Source: Ancylobacter sp. Lp-2 (GTDB lineage: Bacteria > Pseudomonadota > Alphaproteobacteria > Rhizobiales > Xanthobacteraceae). Taken from it: 64,000 nt of DNA. The notes beneath the pieces are model-generated. The model did not search any database. It was not told the origin of the DNA and saw only the letters and a program-made list of their open reading frames with translations. Both the position numbers and the translations under genes were made by a program. Positions 1 through 11,134 of this stretch are shown in pieces (within the stretch, counting starts at the first letter, position 1; each line of letters starts with the position of its first letter). The stretch is from assembly GCF_020523795.1 (NCBI RefSeq), contig NZ_JAJALI010000006.1, positions 248,001-312,000 of the forward strand, read 5' to 3'.

Positions 1-2
1 CC

Positions 3-659
3 GATGGCGGCGCGGTGCTGATGGATTTCCAGCTCGCCATCTGCTTCTCGCGGCGCTCGAAGCTGTTCCGCATCGCGGCTTACGAGGACATCCGCCACCT
101 CCTGAAGCACAAGCGCAGCTTCTGCCCGGAGGCGCTGACGGCGCGCGAGAAGAAGATCTTGGCCCGCAAGAGCCTGATCAACCGGGTGTGGATGGCCACC
201 GGCAAGAAGGTCTACAACTTCGTCACCCGCAAGCTGTTGAACTACCACGACACCGAGGGCCGCGGCCCGCGGGCGATGGAGGAAGGCCCGCGCCTCGCCG
301 CCGCGCTGGCCAGCGCCCCCGGCGTGCGCGACGCGCATATCTGCGACTTCCCGACCCCCGGCGGCAGCTTCGGCCTCTACGCCTTCGTCGAGGCCGCGCC
401 GGACGTCACCGAGGCGGCGTTGCGCGCCCATCTCGCAAGCACCCTGCCCGGCCATACCCCGCCCGAGCACATTCAGCTGGTGTCCGAGCTGCCGCGCGAC
501 GAGACCGGCGAGGTGCGCGACGATCTGCTGCGCCTCGTCGCGCTGAACCAACTCGACCAGATGGACCAGCTGCCCCGCACCCCGGCGCAGCAGGCGGCGC
601 TCGACGCCATCATCCGCGAGCGCAGGAACCTGAGCGACCGGGTGCGGCGGGGGATTTGA
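3..659 (+). CDS. Kinase-like protein with AMP-binding-enzyme C-terminal-like domain (3' part only)
   Basis: The reading frame is open at the left edge, so only the last 218 residues are seen. The first part, with a hydrophobic strand ending in MDFQLA, resembles the end of the catalytic core of RIO/lipopolysaccharide-type kinases, where an aspartate in a DF motif binds metal. A basic stretch follows (HLLKHKRSF, ARKSLINRVW). From about residue 85 the fold pattern changes to that of the small C-terminal domain of acyl-CoA synthetases: VRDAHI, AFVEA, PEHIQLV, then LPRDETGEVR. The position normally holding the catalytic lysine of that domain (TGK) is glutamate here. The family assignment is by pattern memory only. 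The alternative is an unrelated basic protein. The gene ends just before a palindromic repeat. Confidence 0.5.
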   Translation, partial: DGGAVLMDFQLAICFSRRSKLFRIAAYEDIRHLLKHKRSFCPEALTAREKKILARKSLINRVWMATGKKVYNFVTRKLLNYHDTEGRGPRAMEEGPRLAAALASAPGVRDAHICDFPTPGGSFGLYAFVEAAPDVTEAALRAHLASTLPGHTPPEHIQLVSELPRDETGEVRDDLLRLVALNQLDQMDQLPRTPAQQAALDAIIRERRNLSDRVRRGI

Positions 660-690
660 AGGCCTGGCGCAACATTCCGCTGCGCCTTTC

Positions 691-870
691 TCGTCCCTCT
701 CCCCGCCCGAACTCGGCTGTTGCCGAGTTCGGACTCGGCAGGGTCGAAGCCGGAAACATCCGGCTTCGACGGAGAGGTGGCCCGCGCAGCGGGTCGGTGA
801 GGGGCGACGACGCTGGGAAGCGTTGAGCCCCCTCACCCCACCCTTCTCCCCCTCGGGGAGAGGAGGCTCC
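691..870. repeat. Intergenic palindromic (REP-like) element
   Basis: The stretch between the first gene and the LysR gene holds stacked inverted repeats. One stem is 709-716 with 723-730 (8 bp, 6-base loop). A second is 743-753 with 760-770 (11 bp, 6-base loop). A third is a short stem around 846-851 and 855-860. The flanks carry the purine/pyrimidine blocks (ctctcccc, ggtgagggg, cctcacccc) common to dispersed intergenic elements of Rhizobiales. The element could also act as a transcription terminator for the converging genes on both sides. Confidence 0.6.
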
Positions 871-933
871 AAGGCGGTAGCGGCAGCCTCACGTCCAGCC
901 CGCTCTCCCCGCCAGCGCCCGCAATGCCGGCCT

Positions 934-1854
934 CTAGCGCACCGGCTCCGGCGACGAGCTCCCCGCCACCGCCCGCAACTCCCGCACGAAGGCGTCGATC
1001 AGCGGCCGCTCGCCCTTCAGCCGGCGTGTCGCGACGAAATGCGCCGATTCGAAGCCGTAGCTCTCGGGGCGGATGACCCGCATCTGCCCGCGCCGCACCC
1101 AGTCCTCGCCGATATGGCGCGGCAGGTAGCCGATGAAATGGCCGGAGAGAATCAACATCACCTGCGCCTCCATCTGCACGATCGAGGCGCTGGCTCGTGG
1201 ATGATTCACCCGGTAAAGGTCGTCGAAATGCCGGTAGCCACGCACGCTGAACAGCGCCGCCTCGATGTCCGCCTGGCCGATCTCCCGCGCCGGCCGCTCG
1301 AACAGCTTGTGGCCGCGCCCGCAATAGAGCGCCTGCGGCTCGCGGTGCAGCGGGATGTAGGCGATGCCCGGCACCTTCTGCGAGAAGGCGCCGATCACCA
1401 CGTCGCGCTCGCCGTCGAGCAGCGCCTGCTCCAGCTCCTGCGGCGTGCCCAGCACCAGGTCGACGAACACCTCCGCCGCATAGTCCATGTAGCGCGACAA
1501 CGCGGTCTGCAGGCCGAGATGCGGGTTGGTCACCACCCCGTCGAGAATGCCGATGCGCAGCCGCCCGACCAGCCGGTGCCGGTCCTGGCCGATGCGGACG
1601 TGGAAACCCTCGATGTCGTCGAACAGCCGCCGCGCCGCCGCCAGCGTCGATTCGCCGAACGGGGTGAGGCGGAATCCCGCCCGCCCGCGCTCGCAGAGCT
1701 GGCCGCCGAGCTTGCGCTCCAGCGCGGCCAGATGGGTGGACAGCGTCGATTGCGACAGGTTGAGCGCGATCTGCGCGTCGTGGAAGCCTCCCTCGTCGGC
1801 CAGCACCACGAACACCCGCAGCAGCCGCAGGTCGATATTGTCGAGACGGCGCAT
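934..1854 (-). CDS. LysR-family transcriptional regulator
   Basis: A 306-residue protein of normal LysR length. The N-terminal winged helix-turn-helix is clear (NIDLRLLRVFVVLADEG, then SQSTLSTHLAALERKLG). A two-lobed effector-binding domain follows, with GRLRIGILDGVV at its start. The ATG at 1854 is chosen over a TTG five codons upstream, because a cggag sequence lies just before it and LysR proteins usually begin close to this helix. It is divergent from the SDR/creatininase/ureohydrolase operon with 121 bases between start codons. The usual LysR arrangement suggests that it controls that operon and itself. Its inducer is unknown; an operon substrate or product is the natural guess. Confidence 0.9.
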   Translation of the reverse strand: MRRLDNIDLRLLRVFVVLADEGGFHDAQIALNLSQSTLSTHLAALERKLGGQLCERGRAGFRLTPFGESTLAAARRLFDDIEGFHVRIGQDRHRLVGRLRIGILDGVVTNPHLGLQTALSRYMDYAAEVFVDLVLGTPQELEQALLDGERDVVIGAFSQKVPGIAYIPLHREPQALYCGRGHKLFERPAREIGQADIEAALFSVRGYRHFDDLYRVNHPRASASIVQMEAQVMLILSGHFIGYLPRHIGEDWVRRGQMRVIRPESYGFESAHFVATRRLKGERPLIDAFVRELRAVAGSSSPEPVR

Positions 1855-1885
1855 CGCGGCTCCGGGCAAGGCTCAGGAACGTTAC

Positions 1886-1901
1886 ATCGATAAATATCGA
1901 T
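1886..1901. promoter_or_regulatory. Palindromic operator candidate for the LysR regulator
   Basis: A perfect 7-bp inverted repeat, atcgata-aa-tatcgat, sits in the divergent LysR/SDR promoter region. It contains a T-N11-A type dyad as expected for LysR recognition and lies in the only AT-rich stretch of the locus. It is 32 bases upstream of the LysR start codon and 75 bases upstream of the first SDR start codon. Confidence 0.55.
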
Positions 1902-1975
1902 ACAAACTTTCATTAAATGTGATTTTTGTGAATGTGAATCCGGGCGAGCATTGGTCGGCTCCTGGGGGAACACGC

Positions 1976-2743
1976 ATGACCGATATCGGCCTCGCCGGCC
2001 TTGCCGGCCGCACCGTGCTGGTGACCGGCTCCAGCCGCGGCATCGGGCTCGGCATCGCCCGCGGCTTCGCCGCCGCCGGCGCCCGGCTGCACATGCTAGC
2101 CGACGATGAGGCGATCTTCGAGGCGGCCGCGCGGCTCGGCGCCACCGGGCACCGGGTCGACATCACCAAGACCGGCGACGTCGCCGCGCTGGCCGCCGAA
2201 TTGCCCCGGCTCGACGTACTCGTCAACAATGCCGGCCTCGAACTGATCACCCCGCTGGACGACGGCAGCGCCGAGAACGAGGCCGCCTTCCGCCGTGTCG
2301 TCGAGATCAACGTCGTCGGCACCTTCCTCGTCACCCGTGCCCTGCTGCCGGGCATGGGCGCGGGTGGGCGCATCGTCAACACCGCCTCGATCTGGTCGCG
2401 CGGGTCGGAAGCGATGTTCGGCGCCTATGTCGCCTCCAAGCACGCGGTGATCGGCCTCACCAAGACCTGGGCGAAGGAACTCGGCCCGCGCGGCATCACC
2501 GTCAACGCCGTCTGCCCCGGCTGGGTGCGCACCGAGGCCTCGCTGCGTTCCCTCCATCGCATGGCTGAGGCGCGCGGCGTTGCGCCGGACGGCCTCCTCA
2601 GCGAGATCGTTTCAGCGCAAATTCTCCCCGGTCTCATGGAGCCGGACGACATGGCCGGCGCCTATCTGTTCCTGGCGTCCGACCTCGCGGCCAACATCAC
2701 CGGCCAGAGCCTCGGCGTCGATCGTGGAGAATTCCCATGGTAG
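1976..2743 (+). CDS. SDR-family NAD(P)-dependent oxidoreductase
   Basis: A 255-residue classical short-chain dehydrogenase. The nucleotide-binding motif TGSSRGIG is at residues 17-24, NNAG at about 84-87, the catalytic serine at 138 and YVASK (Tyr151, Lys155) in the active site, followed by the usual PGWVRT loop. The ATG at 1976 is preceded by a ggggga ribosome-binding site. Longer upstream readings run into the LysR promoter region and are not credible. It is the first gene of a five-gene operon and overlaps the next SDR gene by 7 bases. The substrate cannot be read from the sequence; oxidation of a hydroxyl or reduction of a carbonyl on the operon's substrate is inferred. Confidence 0.9.
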   Translation: MTDIGLAGLAGRTVLVTGSSRGIGLGIARGFAAAGARLHMLADDEAIFEAAARLGATGHRVDITKTGDVAALAAELPRLDVLVNNAGLELITPLDDGSAENEAAFRRVVEINVVGTFLVTRALLPGMGAGGRIVNTASIWSRGSEAMFGAYVASKHAVIGLTKTWAKELGPRGITVNAVCPGWVRTEASLRSLHRMAEARGVAPDGLLSEIVSAQILPGLMEPDDMAGAYLFLASDLAANITGQSLGVDRGEFPW

Positions 2744-3459
2744 CGCCCCACAAGGATTTGCGCGTCGTCGTCACCGGCGCGGCGAGCGGCATCGGCCTTG
2801 CGAGCGCCAACGCGCTGGCCGCCGCCGGCGCCAAGGTGGTCGGCTTCGACCTGCATCCGCCGGAAGTGGCGAGCTGGCCGACCATCCTCACCAATGTCGC
2901 CGACGAGGCCGCCGTCGCCAGCAGCATGGAGGCCGCCGCCGCCCATCTCGGCGGGCTCGACGTGGTGGTGAGCTGCGCCGGCATCTGCATCGAGACGCCG
3001 CTCGCCAGTTTTGACATCGCGGCCTATGAGCGCATGGCCAGCGTCAACATCCGCGGCCCGATCCTGATGGCCCGCGAGGCTCTGAAATATTTCGCCGGCG
3101 AAGGAGCGTCGCGGGGGCGCATCATCAACATCGCCTCCGAGCTCGCCTATCTCGGGCGCGCCGGCTATTCCGGCTATGCCGGCACCAAGGGCGCCATCGT
3201 CACCCTGACCCGCTCCTGGGCCCGCGAGCTCGCCCCGCACATCCAGGTCAACGCCATCGCGCCCGGCCCGGTCGACACCCCGCTGCTCGACTTCGAGAAC
3301 CTGACCGAGGACCTCAAGCGGCTGGAGACCGGCAATCCGTTCGGTCGCGTCGGCCGGCCGGAAGAGGTGGCGCAGGCGGTGCTGTTCCTCGCCAGCCGGG
3401 CAACGGGCTTCATCACCGGCCAATGCATCAGCGTCGATGGCGGCGCGGCAATGCACTGA
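2737..3459 (+). CDS. Second SDR-family oxidoreductase
   Basis: A 240-residue classical SDR with TGAASGIG (13-20), CAG in place of the usual NAG (80-82), Ser134, and YAGTK with Tyr147 and Lys151. It ends in ITGQCISVDGG, the typical C-terminal SDR signature. Its start codon lies inside the end of the first SDR gene (7-base overlap), so the two are translationally coupled. The two SDRs are clearly different proteins rather than a recent duplication. They may oxidise successive intermediates or different stereoisomers; this is inference. Confidence 0.9.
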   Translation: MVAPHKDLRVVVTGAASGIGLASANALAAAGAKVVGFDLHPPEVASWPTILTNVADEAAVASSMEAAAAHLGGLDVVVSCAGICIETPLASFDIAAYERMASVNIRGPILMAREALKYFAGEGASRGRIINIASELAYLGRAGYSGYAGTKGAIVTLTRSWARELAPHIQVNAIAPGPVDTPLLDFENLTEDLKRLETGNPFGRVGRPEEVAQAVLFLASRATGFITGQCISVDGGAAMH

Positions 3460-3482
3460 AACGACAACACCAGAGGAAGATC

Positions 3483-4259
3483 ATGGTCGACAGCGTGCGT
3501 CTCGACGAACTGAGCTGGCCGGAATTCGCGGCGAAGGTCGCGGCTGGCGCCCCGGTATTTCTGCCGCTCGGCTCCACCGAGCAGCACGGCCCGCATCTGC
3601 CTCTGGGGGTCGACGTCGTGCTGCCCACCGGCGTGTGCGAGCGGGTGGCGAAGGCGGTGGGCGGCATCGTCGCCCCCACCGTCAATTACGGCTGCAAGTC
3701 GATGCCGCGTTCCGGCGGCGGCGAGCAGTTCCCCGGCACGCTCAGCCTCGACGCCCACACCTTCGCGCTCGTCGTGCGTGACGTCATCCGCAATCTCGGC
3801 CGCCAGGGCGTGCGCCGGCTGGTGGTCGTCAACGGCCATTACGAGAACCTCTGGCCGTCGGTGGAGGGCCTCGACCTCGCCTTGCGCGAACTGAAGCGCG
3901 ACGGCATCGACGACATGCAGGTGATGCGCCTCGAATATTGGGACTTCGCCACCCGCCCGACGCTGGACAAGCTGTTCCCGGCCGGCTTCCCCGGCATCGA
4001 GCTCGAACATGCGAGCCTGCTCGAGACCTCGCTGATGCTGCTGTTCCGGCCCGAGCTCGTCGAGATGGACAAGGTGCCGACCGATGGCCCGGCCACCTTC
4101 CCGACCTATGACCGCTTCCCGATTCCCGCTGATTTCGGCCTGCCGCCCTCCGGCGTGCTCGCCGTGGCGGTCGGCTCCACCACCGAGAAGGGCGAGCTGC
4201 TGATGGCGGACTACCTCACGCACATCTCCGCCGCCATAACCAAGGAGTTCGGGCTCTGA
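3483..4259 (+). CDS. Creatininase-family amidohydrolase
   Basis: A 258-residue protein, nearly the 260 residues of Pseudomonas putida creatininase, and collinear with it as I recall that sequence. Metal ligands are Glu33, His35 and Asp44 (STEQHGPH...VD) and His119 and Glu121 (NGHYEN). Ser77 in the KSMPRSGGG loop, Tyr120, Trp153 (YWDF), Glu175-His176 and Glu181 match known active-site residues. The residue equivalent to Trp174, on the lid over the active site, is Ile172, so the true substrate may not be creatinine. The family hydrolyses cyclic amides or lactams with a two-metal centre. The ATG at 3483 follows agaggaag. It sits 23 bases after the second SDR gene and 19 before the first ureohydrolase gene. 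Confidence 0.88.
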   Translation: MVDSVRLDELSWPEFAAKVAAGAPVFLPLGSTEQHGPHLPLGVDVVLPTGVCERVAKAVGGIVAPTVNYGCKSMPRSGGGEQFPGTLSLDAHTFALVVRDVIRNLGRQGVRRLVVVNGHYENLWPSVEGLDLALRELKRDGIDDMQVMRLEYWDFATRPTLDKLFPAGFPGIELEHASLLETSLMLLFRPELVEMDKVPTDGPATFPTYDRFPIPADFGLPPSGVLAVAVGSTTEKGELLMADYLTHISAAITKEFGL

Positions 4260-4278
4260 GCCCGGCCGAGGTCTGACC

Positions 4279-5235
4279 ATGACAGGACGTTTCGAGCCGC
4301 TCGATTCCGGCACCGTGCCGCGCTACGCCGGCATCCCCACCTTCATGCGGCTGCCGCAGGCCGAGCCGGCCGAGGTCGACATCGCCCTCCTCGGCATTCC
4401 CTATGACGGCGGCGCCACCAACCGCGTCGGCACCCGCCACGGGCCGCGTGAGATCCGCAACCAGTCGAGCCTGATGCGCCGCGTGCATCACGTCACCGGC
4501 TTGTCGCCCTATGACCGCGCCCGCATCGCCGATTGCGGCGACGTGCCGTTCGACCCGATGGACCTGATGCGCACGCTCGACCTCATCTCCGCGCATTATG
4601 CCGGGGTGAAGGCGGCCGGCGCGCTGCCGCTGACCGCCGGCGGCGACCACCTCGTCTCGCTGCCGATCCTGCGCGGGCTGGCAGCGGACGGGCCGGTCGG
4701 CCTCATCCAGTTCGACGCCCATTCCGACACCTATGACAGCTTCTTCGGCGGCAGCCGCTACAATCACGGCACGCCGTTCCGCCGCGCCATCGAGGAAGGG
4801 CTGGTCGACCCGAAGCGCTTCGTGCAGATCGGCCTGCGCGGCGCCATCTCCGACGCCGGCAATTACGACTTCGCCACCGCCGCCGGCGTGCGGATCATCT
4901 TCATCGAGGAGTTCGTCGAGCGCGGCGTCGCCGACGTCATGGCCGAAGCGCGCGCGATCGTCGGCGACAAGCCGACCTATGTCACCTTCGACATCGACTG
5001 CATCGATCCCTCGCAGGCTCCCGGCACCGGCACGCCGGAGATCGGCGGCTTCTCCACCCGCGAGGCGCAGCAATTGGTGCGCAAGTTGGAAGGGCTGAAC
5101 CTCATCGGCGCCGACCTCGTCGAGGTCGCCCCGCCGCTCGACCCCTCCGGCCTCACGGCGCTGACCGGCGCCACCATCTTCTTCGAGCTGCTCTGCGTGC
5201 TCGCCGGCGTCGTTGACGCGAAAGGAAGCAAGTGA
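4279..5235 (+). CDS. Ureohydrolase (agmatinase / guanidino-acid hydrolase family)
   Basis: A 318-residue arginase-superfamily enzyme that removes urea from a guanidino group with a binuclear manganese or nickel centre. All six metal ligands are present: His124 in GGDH, Asp146, His148 and Asp150 in DAHSD, and Asp238 and Asp240 in DIDCIDPS. The N-terminus (VPRYAGIPTFMRLP) and HGTPFRRA resemble the Pseudomonas guanidinobutyrase/guanidinopropionase group more than biosynthetic agmatinase. Its stop codon overlaps the start of a second, clearly divergent ureohydrolase gene. Exact substrate unknown. In this operon it could take the linear guanidino product of the creatininase-like enzyme. Confidence 0.9.
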   Translation: MTGRFEPLDSGTVPRYAGIPTFMRLPQAEPAEVDIALLGIPYDGGATNRVGTRHGPREIRNQSSLMRRVHHVTGLSPYDRARIADCGDVPFDPMDLMRTLDLISAHYAGVKAAGALPLTAGGDHLVSLPILRGLAADGPVGLIQFDAHSDTYDSFFGGSRYNHGTPFRRAIEEGLVDPKRFVQIGLRGAISDAGNYDFATAAGVRIIFIEEFVERGVADVMAEARAIVGDKPTYVTFDIDCIDPSQAPGTGTPEIGGFSTREAQQLVRKLEGLNLIGADLVEVAPPLDPSGLTALTGATIFFELLCVLAGVVDAKGSK

Positions 5236-6191
5236 TGGCCCACGGTTATGAAGGCGGCCGGCTCGACCTGCCCTTCGTCGGCATCTGCACCTTCGGCAAA
5301 TACCCGCTCGAACTCGACTGGTCGAAGATCGACGCCGACGTCGCCGTGCTGGGCGCCCCGTTCGATCTCGGCACCCAGTGGCGCACCGGCACCCGCACCG
5401 GGCCGCGCGCCATCCGCGAGGCCTCGACGCTGTTCTCCTTCGGCCATGCCGGCGCCTATGACCACGAGGACGACGTCACCTATCTCGCCGCCGAGACCAC
5501 CCGCATCGTCGACATCGGCGACGCCGACATCGTCCACACCGACACGCTGCAGAGCCACGCCAACATCGAGGCCGGCGTGCGCGCCATCCTGAAGGCCGGC
5601 GCGCTGCCGGTGGTGCTGGGCGGCGATCATTCGATCAACATCCCCTGCATCAACGCCTTCTCCGACGAAGAGCCGATCCACATCGTGCAGTTCGACGCGC
5701 ATCTCGACTTCGTCGACGAGCGCCACGGCGTGCGCTTCGGCCACGGCAACCCGCTCCGCCGCGCGGCCGAGAAGGACTATGTGACCGGCCTCACCCAGCT
5801 CGGCATCCGCAACGTCTCCTCCACCGCCCGCGAAGGCTACGAGGCGGCGCGGGCCATGGGCTCGGACATCCTCAGCGTGCGGCAGATCCGCAAGCTCGGC
5901 ACGGAGGCGGTGCTGGCGCGCATACCCGCGGGCAAGCGCTACTACGTCACCATCGACATTGACGGCTTCGACCCGTCGATCGCTCCGGGCACGGGCACGC
6001 CGAGCCATGGCGGCTTTGCCTATTACGAGGTGCTGGAACTGCTGGACGGGCTGACCAAGCGCGGCACGGTGGTCGGCATCGATCTCGTCGAGGTCGCTCG
6101 CGAATATGATCCCGGCGGCGTCACCGGCATATTGGCGGCGCAGGTGCTGCTGAACTTCATCGGCCGCATCCTGCACAACCGCACCGCCTGA
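5235..6191 (+). CDS. Second ureohydrolase (agmatinase family)
   Basis: A 318-residue arginase-superfamily protein with intact metal ligands: His132 (GGDHS), Asp154, His156 and Asp158 (DAHLD), Asp241 and Asp243 (DIDGFDPS). It differs strongly from its neighbour at the N-terminus and around the substrate loops (RHGVRFGHGNPLRR; TPSHGGFAYYE), so different substrates or a heteromeric enzyme are possible. The ATG at 5235 shares one base with the upstream TGA and follows aaaggaa. A GTG three bases earlier is the other possible start. It is the last gene of the operon. Confidence 0.9.
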   Translation: MAHGYEGGRLDLPFVGICTFGKYPLELDWSKIDADVAVLGAPFDLGTQWRTGTRTGPRAIREASTLFSFGHAGAYDHEDDVTYLAAETTRIVDIGDADIVHTDTLQSHANIEAGVRAILKAGALPVVLGGDHSINIPCINAFSDEEPIHIVQFDAHLDFVDERHGVRFGHGNPLRRAAEKDYVTGLTQLGIRNVSSTAREGYEAARAMGSDILSVRQIRKLGTEAVLARIPAGKRYYVTIDIDGFDPSIAPGTGTPSHGGFAYYEVLELLDGLTKRGTVVGIDLVEVAREYDPGGVTGILAAQVLLNFIGRILHNRTA

Positions 6192-6327
6192 CGGACACGC
6201 GGCACGCGCCGGCTCTTGAACTCGGGCTCTCGCGCCCGATTTCCTCTCATCGAAGCGACGCGGGGGGTGGCCTCCCGCGCCGGGGCGGTGCCATGATGCG
6301 CCGGGATCGTGAACGAGAGAGACACAT

Positions 6328-6816
6328 ATGAGCGACCACAGCACCAGCAATGACGTGCCCTCCAACGCCAAGAAGGTCGCCATCGACCTGCTCAACAGCA
6401 ATGTTGCGTCATCGATCGACCTCGCGCTCGCCACCAAGCAGGCGCACTGGAACCTGAAGGGGCCGCAGTTCATCGCCGTGCACGAGATGCTGGACGGCTT
6501 CCGCACCCAGCTCGACGACCACGTCGACACCATGGCGGAGCGCGTGGTGCAGCTGGGCGGCACCGCGCTCGGCACCACCCAGGTCGTCGCCAAGACCACC
6601 TCGCTCGAGGCCTATCCGACCGACATCTACAAGGTGAAGGACCATCTCGGGGCACTGATCGAGCGCTACGCCAAGGTGGCCAACACCGTGCGCAAATCGA
6701 TCGACGAGGCCGACGAAGCCGGCGATGCCACCACCGCCGACATCTTCACCGCCGCCTCGCGCGACCTCGACAAGGCGCTGTGGTTCCTCGAGGCCCACGT
6801 CCAGGAACCCGCCTGA
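6328..6816 (+). CDS. dps: Dps-family DNA-binding ferritin
   Basis: A 162-residue ferritin-like protein. The inter-subunit ferroxidase residues His40, His52, Asp67 and Glu71 have the exact Dps spacing ([12 protein letters not shown]...VHEMLD...DDHVDTMAE). Dps oxidises iron with hydrogen peroxide, stores it in a 12-subunit shell and protects DNA in starvation. The N-terminal tail is short with two lysines, so DNA binding may be weak. It is a single gene with its own 136-base upstream region. No clear regulator site was recognised. Confidence 0.93.
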   Translation: MSDHSTSNDVPSNAKKVAIDLLNSNVASSIDLALATKQAHWNLKGPQFIAVHEMLDGFRTQLDDHVDTMAERVVQLGGTALGTTQVVAKTTSLEAYPTDIYKVKDHLGALIERYAKVANTVRKSIDEADEAGDATTADIFTAASRDLDKALWFLEAHVQEPA

Positions 6817-7032
6817 GTCTAGATCCGCCTGAGCCGAGGCCGGGTTCAACCCGGCGCGAATCTTCCTCGAACAGCTGCGGCCGGGCCGGAATTATTCCGG
6901 TCAGGCCGTGGCTTTTCGACGTAATTCCGTGGCAATGAAAAATGCGGCGGCGGACGGCGCGGGCCGCGATGGGCGTTGCGGCGCAAGGAAACCGGGAGGC
7001 ACCGGGGCCACTACTTGGCCGAAATCTCCGGT

Positions 7033-7051
7033 GTGCAAGCTAACGTTGCAC
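7033..7051. promoter_or_regulatory. Inverted repeat upstream of the LdtR-like gene
   Basis: gtgcaa at 7033-7038 and ttgcac at 7046-7051 form a 6-bp inverted repeat with a 7-base spacer in the 360-base gap between dps and the MarR-type gene. MarR proteins often bind such dyads in their own promoter, so autoregulation is plausible. The downstream part of this gap is unusually AT-rich for the window and probably holds the promoter. Confidence 0.35.
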
Positions 7052-7176
7052 CTCTCCTCATATTTGTCTTTTTCCTATCAGCATTTAGGATCCAATGGCT
7101 AAAGAATCGGTCCGGCGCCTTGCGGGTCTGCTGGAAAACAGCTGTATTGCGTTGGAAAGTGGGGGGACAGTATCGC

Positions 7177-7725
7177 ATGGCAGGTAACGCGGCTTCGTCC
7201 GGCAAATCGCCGGAGAACGAGTTCGATCGCGACCTCATGCCCCCGGAGAACTCCGATGCGGGCGATCCGGTCATCACCCATCTCGAGATCGCCCGGCTGA
7301 TCGAGCGGGCCCACCGGCGCTTCCTCGACCTTCTGCGCATGGAGCTGACCCGGCTGTCGACCGACGACATCAGCCCCTCGCAGGTCATGCTGCTGTTCAC
7401 CATCGGCGCGGACGAGCTGTCGGTGCGCGACCTCTTGGAGCGTGGCCACTATCTCGGCTCCAACGCCTCCTACAATCTCAAGCAGCTGGTCGATGCGGGC
7501 TATGTGAACCGCACCGCCTCGCAGCGCGACCGGCGCTCGGCGCGGCTCAAGCTGACGCCGAAGGCGGTCGATCTGTGCGATCGCATCCGCGCGATCCACG
7601 ATCAGGTGCACCGGCAGACCACCCGCGACGACGCGGATTCCCGCGACCTCGTCACCGCCTACAACGTGCTGCGCAAGCTTGAAATGTTGTGGACGGGCTC
7701 GCTGCGCTACGGCGAGGGCGCCTAA
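7177..7725 (+). CDS. LdtR-like MarR-family regulator
   Basis: A 182-residue winged-helix protein. The segment GHYLGSNASYNLKQLVDAGYV followed by RDRRSARLKLT closely matches LdtR, the MarR-type regulator of an L,D-transpeptidase gene in Liberibacter and Sinorhizobium. By that likeness it may control peptidoglycan remodelling and osmotic tolerance genes elsewhere. The ATG at 7177 follows a gggggaca ribosome-binding site; the longer open frame upstream is not used. A strong bidirectional terminator follows. Confidence 0.8.
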   Translation: MAGNAASSGKSPENEFDRDLMPPENSDAGDPVITHLEIARLIERAHRRFLDLLRMELTRLSTDDISPSQVMLLFTIGADELSVRDLLERGHYLGSNASYNLKQLVDAGYVNRTASQRDRRSARLKLTPKAVDLCDRIRAIHDQVHRQTTRDDADSRDLVTAYNVLRKLEMLWTGSLRYGEGA

Positions 7726-7760
7726 GGCTTCGCCCTCCCCTCCCATTGCCACCGACAGCA

Positions 7761-7786
7761 AAAAGGGCGCCGAGGCGCCCTTTTTC
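7761..7786. terminator. Bidirectional rho-independent terminator
   Basis: A 7-bp GC stem (gggcgcc 7765-7771, ggcgccc 7774-7780) is flanked by aaaa and ttttt. It lies between the convergent LdtR-like and pgm genes and can end transcription from both. Confidence 0.85.
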
Positions 7787-7810
7787 TTTTTCCGCCGCAG
7801 GCCGGATCCG

Positions 7811-11102
<3,292 letters not shown>

Positions 11103-11134
11103 AAATATCTCCGGCTCTGGCAATGGGAGACAGC

